64,000 nucleotides of DNA. Source: OMPR01 sp965183835. GTDB lineage: Bacteria > Pseudomonadota > Alphaproteobacteria > Rhodobacterales > Rhodobacteraceae. How positions within the stretch are numbered: the stretch's first letter is position 1; each line of letters begins with the position of its first letter. Where the stretch lies: contig CBCYME010000027.1 in assembly GCA_965183835.1 (NCBI GenBank), forward strand, positions 62,001 to 126,000. The letters run 5' to 3'. A program made the translations under genes and the position numbers. Positions 24,389-32,311 of this stretch are shown here, in pieces. The notes beneath the pieces were generated by a model, which ran no database searches, had not been told where the DNA came from, and worked only from the letters and a program-made list of their open reading frames with translations.

Positions 24389-25147
24389 ATGGCAGAAGAA
24401 ATGACAATCGAAAACTACCTGGCTGCAGGTGGTGTTCTGACCAACCCGACCAACGTTCCACCGCGCTATCGCGCTGAACTCATGAAACTGATGGCCACGT
24501 TTGTGGACAGTGAACTGGCGGGCGCCGCCGGGTTTGCAGACGTGATCAATTCCGGCCCCGGTATCAAAGAACGGATCGCTGCGGCCAAGATCGTGCTCGA
24601 GAAAACCGATAACGCTGACAAGGTGCTGCGGATCATGGGCGATTTTGGTGCTGATGCCGATCGCTATGCCAACAACCACCCCTGGACCGCGCGTCTGGAT
24701 CGTGATGCAGATATCGGAACCTCGCGCAGCGATCATGACATGCGTTTGGCTGTGTTCAACTATCCTCTTCAAGGCTGGGTTGATTCCGTTGCGATGAACC
24801 TATTGATGAGCCGCGCCGTGGTCATTCAGCTGACCGAGTTCTCGATGATTTCGTATCAACCGCTTGCCGAGGCGTTCCGCACCATTACGCCCGTCGAAAC
24901 ACGTCACGCTGAATTGGCCGCCGAAGGGACTGTAAAACTGATCGGAGAAGATCAGGCTCCTGCGCTGCAAGCCTCTATCGACTATTGGTGGCCCCGCGTT
25001 GCAGCCAGCTTTGGGTCAACGTCCTCAACCAAAGCGGATTCTTTAAAAGAGATGGGCCTGCGCAAATCCACCAACGCAGAACTCAAAACGCGCTGGCAGG
25101 CCGAAGCAAGCACCCTTTTGGAAAGCTTAGGGCTGAAACGCCCCTAA
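24389..25147 (+). CDS. extra PaaA/PaaC-like ferritin-fold protein of the paa operon
   Basis: The protein has 252 residues and is the last gene of paaJABCDE-x. It aligns with PaaA around the metal site: E42 (DSELAG), E71, D132 (GWVDSVA), E150 and E170/H173 (PVETRHAEL). The E-x-x-H of helix two is here E71-K-T-D74, so one histidine ligand is replaced by aspartate. It is not PaaC, which is already present. It could be an accessory oxygenase or protective protein for reactive intermediates, or a repressed paralog. The family is PF05138-like; its role is not known to me. Confidence 0.7.
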   Translation: MAEEMTIENYLAAGGVLTNPTNVPPRYRAELMKLMATFVDSELAGAAGFADVINSGPGIKERIAAAKIVLEKTDNADKVLRIMGDFGADADRYANNHPWTARLDRDADIGTSRSDHDMRLAVFNYPLQGWVDSVAMNLLMSRAVVIQLTEFSMISYQPLAEAFRTITPVETRHAELAAEGTVKLIGEDQAPALQASIDYWWPRVAASFGSTSSTKADSLKEMGLRKSTNAELKTRWQAEASTLLESLGLKRP

Positions 25148-25162
25148 CCAATACCCAAAGCA

Positions 25163-25283
25163 CTCCCGCCCGTCGTCAATGCCCCGGGTGGGGCGTCTCC
25201 TCCCGTTGGGCCCAGCAATCGCGGCAAAGCCGCGATTGCTGGGCCCGCTGCCGTCCGCAGGACGCAAGGCTAAAGGCCGCGCA
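25163..25283. repeat. structured intergenic repeat, copy C
   Basis: It begins CTCCCGCCCGTCGTCAA. It has a hairpin GCCCC-GGGT-GGGGC, the block CTCCTCCCGTTGGGC, a perfect 18-bp hairpin (25208-25225 with 25229-25246, AAA loop) and a 5-bp hairpin CGTCC-GCA-GGACG. The closing GGGAG end of copies A and B is not found, so the 3' end is diverged. It lies between convergent genes, the end of the paa operon and paaR. Confidence 0.75.
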
Positions 25284-25335
25284 GATTGAAAGCACATACA
25301 GATATATTAGAAAAGTAACCGTGCCAGAGGGGCTG

Positions 25336-25932
25336 TTACAGACCCCGCACCCCGTGCAGGGTCAATTTGGAAACCACCGCAGCATAATCTTCGCGAGCGT
25401 CCGGGCCTGCCCCGGCATTCCACATATAATACCAGTTCAGCATGCCAAAAACTGACATCGTCGTCGCCCGCAGCTTGTCGACGTCATGCCCAAACACATC
25501 CGGAGCAATCTCGGCAATGATCCCGTTCAGAAATTCCACCATATCGCGCTGATATCGACGCAGCACCTTTTGCTGCTCTTCTGGCAATGCGGACATGCCA
25601 CTGGTCTGCACCCGATGCTCATCATCGACGCCTTGATAGGCAAGCAGAATTTCCGCAATCACTTTGTGTAACCGCTCTTCTGCGTTCAGTCCTTCGATCT
25701 GTATACCACAGATCAAATCCCGCAATTCCCGCAGATAGGTTTCGAGGATGTCAAACAGGATGGCATCCTTGCTGTCATAATAGTGATAGATGTTCGCCTT
25801 GGAGATCCCGCACTCTCGCGCCAGCTGCGTCATCGACGCCCGATCAAACCCTTCGCGCGCAAACACGCGCGCGGCAGATTTCAAAATCTGAGCACGCTTC
25901 TGATCGTAGTCTTTTGCAATCGTGCGGGCCAA
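25336..25932 (-). CDS. paaR: TetR-family regulator of phenylacetate catabolism (PaaR type)
   Basis: The protein has 198 residues. The N-terminal helix-turn-helix (MTQLARECGISKANIYHYYDSKDAILFDIL, about 33-62) is typical of TetR. The C-terminal ligand domain resembles PaaR/CerR-like regulators. It follows paaK by 3 nt in a leftward paaG-paaI-paaK-paaR unit, so it is probably autoregulated. The likely inducer is phenylacetyl-CoA, known for other PaaR proteins. The three matching palindromes at 19351, 28519 and 33736 are its best candidate sites. Confidence 0.82.
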   Translation of the reverse strand: MARTIAKDYDQKRAQILKSAARVFAREGFDRASMTQLARECGISKANIYHYYDSKDAILFDILETYLRELRDLICGIQIEGLNAEERLHKVIAEILLAYQGVDDEHRVQTSGMSALPEEQQKVLRRYQRDMVEFLNGIIAEIAPDVFGHDVDKLRATTMSVFGMLNWYYMWNAGAGPDAREDYAAVVSKLTLHGVRGL

Positions 25933-25935
25933 ATC

Positions 25936-27246
25936 TTATTCCTTGTCTCGATTATCAATGACGCGTTGCGCCTTGCCTTCAGAACGGGCAACCTCACCCG
26001 GGTCCCCCACCACGATTTCTGTCGAGACACCGACCATATCCTTGATCCGCTTGCTCAACATCCGCGCCGATGCAGTTTTGCTCAGCTCATCAGCGGCATC
26101 CGGGTTTGCCTCAACATAAACGCGCAGCGCATCCATACGGCCAGATTTGTAGAGTTCAATCTGGAAATGCGGTGATAGTCCGCCCGTCGCCATCAATTGC
26201 TCTTCGATCTGGGTTGGAAACACGTTTACACCACGCAGGATGATCATGTCATCTGAACGACCGGTGATTTTCTCCATCCGTCGCATAGAACGCGCAGTTC
26301 CCGGCAGCAGACGCGTCAGATCGCGGGTCCGATACCGCACCATCGGCAGGCCCTCTTTGGTCAGCGTGGTGAATACCAGCTCGCCCATTTCGCCATCGGA
26401 AACCACCTCGCCCGTCTGGGGATCGATGATTTCAGGATAGAAATGATCCTCCCACACGTGCAGGCCATCTTTGGTTTCAACACATTCATTGGCCACTCCC
26501 GGCCCCATGATTTCCGACAGTCCATAGATATCGACCGCATGCATATCAAAGGCTTTCTCGACCTCCAGACGCATCGCATTGGTCCAAGGTTCCGCGCCGA
26601 ACACACCCACCGACAGAGAGCTGTCGCGCGGATCCAGCCCCTGCTTGTGGAACTCTTCGAGAATGTTGAGCATATAAGATGGGGTCACCATGATGCCGTC
26701 GGGTTTGAAATCGTTGATCAAACCAACCTGTTTCTTCGTCTGACCACCGCCCATGGGAACAACCGTTGCCCCCAGACGTTCGATGCCGTAATGCGCGCCC
26801 AAACCGCCGGTGAACAGACCATAGCCATAGGCATTGTGAACCATATCGCCCCGGCGCAGGCCCGAGGCCCGCAGCGACCGCGCCAGAAGATCAGCCCAAT
26901 TGTTGATATCCCCTTCGGTATAGCCGACCACAGTCGCCTTACCGGTAGTCCCAGACGAGGCATGCAGGCGGATGATCTGCTCGCGCGGAACAGCAAACAG
27001 GCCAAACGGATAGTTGTCACGCAGATCGTTTTTATAGGTGAACGGGAACTTGGACAGGTCCGCCAGCGACTTCAGATCATCCGGGTGTACACCCGCCTCG
27101 TCAAACCGCTGTTTGTACATTGGCACATTGTCATAGGCATGGCGCAACGACCATTTCATGCGCTCTAACTGGGTCGCACGTATCTCGTCGATCGAAGCAA
27201 TTTCGATCGGGTCCAGATCGGCCTTGTTTGGGGTCAAATCTTTCAT
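25936..27246 (-). CDS. paaK: phenylacetate-CoA ligase
   Basis: The protein has 436 residues. Adenylate-forming motifs are visible: HASSGTTGKATVVGYTEGD, IYGLSEIMGPGVANEC, RYRTRDLTRLLPG and the ITGRSDDMIILRGVNVFPTQIEE block specific to PaaK. It activates phenylacetate to phenylacetyl-CoA, the first step of the pathway. It is preceded by paaI (15 nt) and followed by paaR. Confidence 0.96.
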   Translation of the reverse strand: MKDLTPNKADLDPIEIASIDEIRATQLERMKWSLRHAYDNVPMYKQRFDEAGVHPDDLKSLADLSKFPFTYKNDLRDNYPFGLFAVPREQIIRLHASSGTTGKATVVGYTEGDINNWADLLARSLRASGLRRGDMVHNAYGYGLFTGGLGAHYGIERLGATVVPMGGGQTKKQVGLINDFKPDGIMVTPSYMLNILEEFHKQGLDPRDSSLSVGVFGAEPWTNAMRLEVEKAFDMHAVDIYGLSEIMGPGVANECVETKDGLHVWEDHFYPEIIDPQTGEVVSDGEMGELVFTTLTKEGLPMVRYRTRDLTRLLPGTARSMRRMEKITGRSDDMIILRGVNVFPTQIEEQLMATGGLSPHFQIELYKSGRMDALRVYVEANPDAADELSKTASARMLSKRIKDMVGVSTEIVVGDPGEVARSEGKAQRVIDNRDKE

Positions 27247-27261
27247 GGGTTCCTCCTCGGC

Positions 27262-27696
27262 TCAGGACTCGTCGAACAGAGAGCCCTTGATCGCGCGGGA
27301 AAAACCCCGAAATTCCGCGATCTTACGGCCGTCCTGATTGGTTACTGTCACATCATAAATTCCGCTGCGCCCGGTCAGGCTCAGCTCGGTCGCTTTGGCA
27401 ATCAACCGGTCTCCCAACTGTCCCGGCGCAGTAAAGCTGATCACATTGTGCTGTGCCACGGTAGACTGATTGCGGCTATTGCAAGCAAAGGCAAAGGCGC
27501 TGTCCGCCAACATGAACGTTACCCCCCCATGGCAAATGGCGTGGCCATTGCAATGATGGGCCGCGACGGTCATTTCCAGTGTCGCGGTGGCCTCATCAAT
27601 ATGGGTGATCTCCATCCCTGCCCACTGCGAGGCCTGATCCCCATCCCACATCGCCTGTGCGGCGCGTTCTGCACGTTCCTTTGGCGTCATGCTCAT
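27262..27696 (-). CDS. paaI: hydroxyphenylacetyl-CoA thioesterase PaaI
   Basis: The protein has 144 residues and is a hotdog thioesterase. The catalytic region reads HCNGHAICHGGVTFMLADSAFAFACNSR, nearly the PaaI signature. It recycles CoA from stalled or toxic intermediates. It overlaps the paaG stop by 4 nt and is followed by paaK. Confidence 0.93.
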   Translation of the reverse strand: MSMTPKERAERAAQAMWDGDQASQWAGMEITHIDEATATLEMTVAAHHCNGHAICHGGVTFMLADSAFAFACNSRNQSTVAQHNVISFTAPGQLGDRLIAKATELSLTGRSGIYDVTVTNQDGRKIAEFRGFSRAIKGSLFDES

Positions 27697-28478
27697 TTAC
27701 CCTGAAATTTGGGGGCGCGTTTTTCAAGGAATGACGAAACGCCTTCGGCGTAATCCTCGCTTTCACCACAGGTTTTCATAGCGTCGGCCTCCATTTCCAG
27801 GTGATCCGCCAACGTGTCCACAGCGGCGGCCTGAATGCATTGCTTCGTCAAGCCCAGTCCCAATGTCGGACCATCGGCCAGCTTGGCGGTCAGCGCGCGC
27901 GCCTCTTCCATCAACTGATCATCAGCAACCGCTTTCCAAATCAGCCCCCAATCCTCGGCCTGTTTTGCGAGCAACGGCTGCGCAGTAAAAGCCAGCCCTT
28001 TGGCGCGTGCCTCACCCAGCAGACGTGGCAAGTGCCACGATCCGCCTGTGTCAGGGATCAGACCCACCTTAGAAAACGACTGAATGAACTTGGCGCTTTC
28101 AGCAGCCAACACCATGTCACAGGCCAGCGCCACATTGGCCCCCGCCCCCGCAGCAACCCCGTTCACCGCGCAGATGACCGGAAAATCAAGCGAGCGGATC
28201 AGGTTAACCAATGGGGCATAAAATGTGCGCACGGTTTTTGACAAATCTGGCGGGCCATCCATCTTGGACGGATCACGATCCCCCAGATCCTGCCCCGCAC
28301 AAAACCCGCGCCCTGCCCCGGTCAACAGCACCGCACGCGCGCCATTATCGCGGGCCCCTTCCAGAGTCGCACGCAATGCATAGTGCATCTCGTCATTAAA
28401 GCTATTCAGACGATCAGGGCGGTTAAGGGTGATTTCAACCCAATTTCCATGATCTTGCGCAAGAATCGTATCACTCAT
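27693..28478 (-). CDS. paaG: 1,2-epoxyphenylacetyl-CoA isomerase PaaG
   Basis: The start at 28478 gives 261 residues, the PaaG length; the longer frame adds a non-homologous head over the operator region. The crotonase signatures are LTGAGRGFCAGQDLGDRD and AVNGVAAGAGANVALACDMV, and the C-terminal YAEGVSSFLEKRAPKF matches PaaG. It isomerises the ring epoxide to oxepin-CoA. It is the first gene of paaG-I-K-R and divergent from the FadB-like gene, with the PaaR-like palindrome between them. Confidence 0.9.
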   Translation of the reverse strand: MSDTILAQDHGNWVEITLNRPDRLNSFNDEMHYALRATLEGARDNGARAVLLTGAGRGFCAGQDLGDRDPSKMDGPPDLSKTVRTFYAPLVNLIRSLDFPVICAVNGVAAGAGANVALACDMVLAAESAKFIQSFSKVGLIPDTGGSWHLPRLLGEARAKGLAFTAQPLLAKQAEDWGLIWKAVADDQLMEEARALTAKLADGPTLGLGLTKQCIQAAAVDTLADHLEMEADAMKTCGESEDYAEGVSSFLEKRAPKFQGK

Positions 28479-28518
28479 GTCAGACCCGCTTTTCATATGT
28501 TTCGACAAAACTGTTGCA

Positions 28519-28538
28519 TTAACCGAACGGTTGGTCAA
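28519..28538. promoter_or_regulatory. candidate PaaR operator in the paaG / paaH-like divergent promoter
   Basis: TTAACCGA-ACGG-TTGGTCAA follows the TTGACCGA-N4-TCGGTCAA pattern with two arm changes. It lies 41 bp upstream of paaG and 45 bp upstream of the bifunctional gene, so one site could control both directions. Confidence 0.65.
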
Positions 28539-28582
28539 TAAATTTCTTGAATATGACGAATCTCCGATACGAGGGCACGGAT

Positions 28583-30613
28583 ATGACCGCCAGCACAGTT
28601 GTGAACGTAACACGGGATGGCGATATCGCCTGGGTCGAGATTGCTAATCCTCCGGTCAATGCAACATCGACCGCAGTGCGTGCCGGGCTGGCGAATGCCA
28701 TAGCCGAAGTGCAAGGCGCCCGCGTTGCGATCCTGACCTGTGCCGGGCGCACCTTTGTCGCGGGCGGTGACATGTCCGAATTTGATCGCCCCGCCGAAGA
28801 GCCCCACCTGCCCGACGTGGTGCAGATGTTAGAGGACAGCGAAACACCCTTTATCGCCGCCATGCACGGCACAGTTCTGGGCGGCGGGTTAGAGATCGCC
28901 ATGGGCTGCGCATGGCGCATCGCGGTCGAAGGCACCAAATTCGGCCTGCCCGAGGTCAACGTGGGCCTGATCCCCGGCGCTGGTGGCACCCAACGCGCGC
29001 CGCGTCTGGTTGGTATGTCCGCCGCCATAGATCTGGCGTGTTCGGGGAAGATCATCCCCGCCACGCAGATGCTGCAACTGGGCGGCATTGATCAGATCAC
29101 AAGCGGAGATCTGAAAGAGGTCGCGCGTGCCTTTGCCGCCGACCTGCCCCAGCGCCCCATCAAAATCCGTGACCGCACGGTTGCCGCCTTGGATGTCGAC
29201 GCCTATGTCGCAGCAGAAACCGTGCTGAAAAAACGCGCCAAAGGCCAGCAATCGCCCCTGTTGAACCTTGAAGCGCTGCAATGGGCCGCCCTGCCCTTTG
29301 CCGAAGGACAGCCAAAGGAACGCGCCCGCCATCTTGAGCTGCGCAAATCCTCTGAGAGCCAAGCACTGCGCTATGCGTTTTTTGCCGAACGCGCCGTCAG
29401 CAAGCCCAAAGCCATCGAAGGCATCGCGCCCCGCGACCTGAACCACGTTGCTATCGTTGGCGGCGGTTTGATGGGTGCGGGGATCGCCATGGCCTGTTTG
29501 ACGGGCGGACTAACCGTTACCGTGATTGAACGCGACGCCGAAGCCGCCGCCAGCGCGCAGGCTCGTGTCGTCGGGTTGATCGAAGGTGGCGTAAAGCGGG
29601 GCAAAATCTCTCCCGCCAAACAGGCGGATATGCTGCAACGCCTGATCACAACGGACACCTATGCCGATGCCGCCCCTGTGGATCTGGCGCTCGAGGCGGT
29701 ATTCGAAGATCTGGATGTCAAACGCTCTGTGTTCCAGCAACTGGCCTCGGTGGTATCCAAGGACGCAATCCTTGCCACCAACACCTCTTACCTTGATCCA
29801 ACGCGGATCTTTGACGGCATCCCCAACCTGTCACGCTGTGTCGGGCTGCACTTCTTTAGCCCCGCCCATGTGATGAAGCTGCTGGAAATCGTCAAAACCC
29901 CATACACCGCCCCCGAGGTTCTGGCCACCGGGTTTGCCCTTGGCAAACGCCTGCGCAAGATCTCGGTCCTGTCGGGCATCTGCGACGGGTTCATCGGCAA
30001 CCGCATGTTGGCCGCGTATCGGCGCGAAGCGGAATACCTGCTGGCCGACGGCGCCCTGCCGCACGAGGTTGACGCCGCCGCACGCGGCGCAGGTCTGCCC
30101 ATGGGGCCGTTTGAGCTGCAGGACCTGACCGGACTGCAAATCGCTTGGGCCAACCGCAAACGCCAAGCCGCAACGCGTGACCCCAACGAACGCTACGAAC
30201 GTATTGCCGACACGCTGTGTGAAATGGATCGTTTGGGCCAGCGCGCAGGCAAAGGCTGGTACACCTATGCCAAGGGCAACCGCACCCCACAGAGGGATCC
30301 CGAGGTGGACAAGCTGGTCCTGCAATACTCCACAGAGCGCGGCATCACCCGCCGTGCATACTCAACACAAGAAATCGCCGATCGCCTGATCGCCGTGCTC
30401 GCCAACGAGGGCGCTCGTATTGTCGCCGAAGGCATCGCCGAGCGGGCTGAAGACGTGGATATGGTCAAGCTTCACGGCTACGGCTTCCCACGCTGGCGCG
30501 GCGGACCGATGCATCTCGCTGGTCAAATAGGGTGGGAAAAAATTAACGAAATCATGAAGTTGGTATCTGATGAAAGTCCAAACTCCTGGACACTCGCAGA
30601 GCCTGCAACCTGA
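28583..30613 (+). CDS. bifunctional enoyl-CoA hydratase / 3-hydroxyacyl-CoA dehydrogenase of the paa locus
   Basis: The start at 28583 gives 676 residues. The crotonase domain (TCAGRTFVAGGDMSEFD, AAMHGTVLGGGLEIAMG) is followed by the NAD-binding domain (VAIVGGGLMGAGIAMA, about residue 290) and the C-terminal dehydrogenase domain. It has the same architecture as the protein at 15877-17970. With no separate paaF or paaH in the window, it probably supplies those hydratase and dehydrogenase steps for 2,3-dehydroadipyl-CoA. It is upstream of the TRAP genes with an 86-nt gap. Confidence 0.88.
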   Translation: MTASTVVNVTRDGDIAWVEIANPPVNATSTAVRAGLANAIAEVQGARVAILTCAGRTFVAGGDMSEFDRPAEEPHLPDVVQMLEDSETPFIAAMHGTVLGGGLEIAMGCAWRIAVEGTKFGLPEVNVGLIPGAGGTQRAPRLVGMSAAIDLACSGKIIPATQMLQLGGIDQITSGDLKEVARAFAADLPQRPIKIRDRTVAALDVDAYVAAETVLKKRAKGQQSPLLNLEALQWAALPFAEGQPKERARHLELRKSSESQALRYAFFAERAVSKPKAIEGIAPRDLNHVAIVGGGLMGAGIAMACLTGGLTVTVIERDAEAAASAQARVVGLIEGGVKRGKISPAKQADMLQRLITTDTYADAAPVDLALEAVFEDLDVKRSVFQQLASVVSKDAILATNTSYLDPTRIFDGIPNLSRCVGLHFFSPAHVMKLLEIVKTPYTAPEVLATGFALGKRLRKISVLSGICDGFIGNRMLAAYRREAEYLLADGALPHEVDAAARGAGLPMGPFELQDLTGLQIAWANRKRQAATRDPNERYERIADTLCEMDRLGQRAGKGWYTYAKGNRTPQRDPEVDKLVLQYSTERGITRRAYSTQEIADRLIAVLANEGARIVAEGIAERAEDVDMVKLHGYGFPRWRGGPMHLAGQIGWEKINEIMKLVSDESPNSWTLAEPAT

Positions 30614-30699
30614 TGAAATAAGATCAAGCCGACGGTTGATAGTTACAAAACCAACCATTAACCGACATCACCAATACCATTTTTGAGGGAGGAAACCCA

Positions 30700-31722
30700 A
30701 TGGTGAAAATGACTAAACTGACCACTCTGCTGGCCTCAGCAGCCCTGGCCGTAACAGGTGTCGCAGCCTTTGCCGCGGACCACACACTGACGATTTCCAG
30801 CTGGGCGCCACCCACCCACGGCATCAACGCCAAGATGTGGCCCAAGTTCGTTGAAATGGTCGAAGAGGCCACAGACGGCAAAGTCACCGCCGAACTGAAA
30901 TTGGGCATTGCCCCTCCTCCTGCACAGATGGACCTGATCCAAGATGGCGCGGCTGATGCTTCGATCATCTTCCACGGCTACCAGCCCGGTCGTTTCGTCA
31001 CCACCAAGCTGATCGAGCTGCCCGGCTATGAGGGTTCCGCCGAGGCCGCTTCGGTTGCTTACTGGCGCGCTTACGAAAAGTTCTTGTCCAAAGCCAACGA
31101 GCACCGCGGCGTCAAGCTGATCGCCCTGCACACACACGGCCCTGCTCAGCTGCACTCGAATGCTGCCGTGACTGACATGAGCCAGATTTCGGGTCTCAAG
31201 GTCCGCATCCCCGGCGGCGTTGGTGGCGATGTAGGCTCTGCTCTGGGCGCGACAGGCATCAAAGTTCCTGCGCCTAAAGTGTACGAAACACTGGCCTCAA
31301 ACGCAGCCGACGGCGTTGTCATGCCGATGGAATCACGCAAAGGCTTCAAACTGACCGAAGTTGCCAAGAACGTGTACGAAGTTCCCGGTGGCCTGTATCG
31401 TGGGTCGTTCGCCTTCATCATGAACGAAGACACCTTTGCCGATCTGCCTGCCGATCTTCAGGCCGCGCTGGACGACAAAGTGTTCGGTGAACCCCTGAGC
31501 CGCGAAATCGGCAAGATCTGGGACGAGATCGACGCCATCGGCCGTGAAGCAACCACCGCGACAGAGGGCAACGCGATCAACGCCGCCTCGGCTGCGGATC
31601 TGGAAAAATTCAACGCCATCGCAGCTGACGTGCGCACCAAGGTCATCGCCGAAGTGTCCGACGCCGGCATCGACGCGCAGGCCGCGTACGACCAGATCAA
31701 AGCCGACATGGCCGCGAACTAA
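30700..31722 (+). CDS. dctP: TRAP transporter substrate-binding protein (DctP family)
   Basis: The protein has 340 residues. A signal peptide ends near AVTGVAAFAADH. The DctP core shows SSWAPPTHGINAKMWPKFVEMVEEAT and the arginine region GLKVRIPGGVGGDVGSALGATG, where TRAP binding proteins clamp a carboxylate. Its position inside the paa locus suggests uptake of phenylacetate or a related aromatic acid; this is inferred. A 10-bp hairpin separates it from dctQ. Confidence 0.9.
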   Translation: MVKMTKLTTLLASAALAVTGVAAFAADHTLTISSWAPPTHGINAKMWPKFVEMVEEATDGKVTAELKLGIAPPPAQMDLIQDGAADASIIFHGYQPGRFVTTKLIELPGYEGSAEAASVAYWRAYEKFLSKANEHRGVKLIALHTHGPAQLHSNAAVTDMSQISGLKVRIPGGVGGDVGSALGATGIKVPAPKVYETLASNAADGVVMPMESRKGFKLTEVAKNVYEVPGGLYRGSFAFIMNEDTFADLPADLQAALDDKVFGEPLSREIGKIWDEIDAIGREATTATEGNAINAASAADLEKFNAIAADVRTKVIAEVSDAGIDAQAAYDQIKADMAAN

Positions 31723-31737
31723 GTTCTGATCGACGAT

Positions 31738-31764
31738 CAGGGCCGCCCATCCGTGGCGGCCCTG
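31738..31764 (+). promoter_or_regulatory. stem-loop between dctP and dctQ
   Basis: CAGGGCCGCC (31738-31747) pairs perfectly with GGCGGCCCTG (31755-31764) around CATCCGT. There is no U run. Such hairpins often protect the binding-protein mRNA so that it outnumbers the membrane subunits. Confidence 0.6.
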
Positions 31765-31804
31765 CTTACCCCCGATCTGCCAATCCCCCGTGGGAGGAGC
31801 CCGC

Positions 31805-32311
31805 ATGACCCCCCTGATCCACCTCATCCGCCGCGCCAGCGCCCTGCCCGTTTTCGTGGCCTGCGCCGCGCTGTTCGCTCTGATGGTGATGACATTCTGC
31901 GACGTCATCCTACGATCCGTTTTCAATTCCCCGATCGAGGCCGCGACCGAGCTGACCCGCATTCTGATGGCTATTCTGGTGTTTTCCGTAATGCCAATCA
32001 TTTCCGTGAGCGATGGCCATATCGCAGTCGATCTGACCGACGGAATTTTCCACCGCCTGCGTCTCAGCCGCCTGCGTGATGGAATTCTCTATATCGTCAG
32101 CGGCATACTGCTGTTCTGGCCTATTCAACGCATCTGGATTTTGTCCGAACGCGCCCGTGATTACGGCGATGTCACCGAATATCTCTCGATCCCGACATAT
32201 TACATCGGCTGGTTCATTACTGTGTCTCTGGCCATCACCGCGATTGCCATGATCATCACCGGCATCCTTCACCTTTTTGCCCCTAAATTGCTGTCGGAGT
32301 CCGCACAATGA
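31805..32311 (+). CDS. dctQ: TRAP transporter small membrane subunit DctQ
   Basis: The start at 31805 with GGGAGGAG upstream gives 168 residues. Four membrane segments are expected; the first is ALPVFVACAALFALMVMTFCDVIL, and the family motif around EAATELTRILMAILVFSVMPIIS follows. It couples the binding protein to DctM. It overlaps dctM by 4 nt. Confidence 0.9.
   Translation: MTPLIHLIRRASALPVFVACAALFALMVMTFCDVILRSVFNSPIEAATELTRILMAILVFSVMPIISVSDGHIAVDLTDGIFHRLRLSRLRDGILYIVSGILLFWPIQRIWILSERARDYGDVTEYLSIPTYYIGWFITVSLAITAIAMIITGILHLFAPKLLSESAQ

Noticed and set aside
3500..25283. The three structured repeats as a CRISPR array
   Set aside because: They are single copies kilobases apart with no spacers and no cas genes.
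30658..30677. A fourth PaaR-like site before dctP (TTAACCGA-CATC-ACCAATAC)
   Set aside because: Only the left half matches the consensus; the right half has no match.
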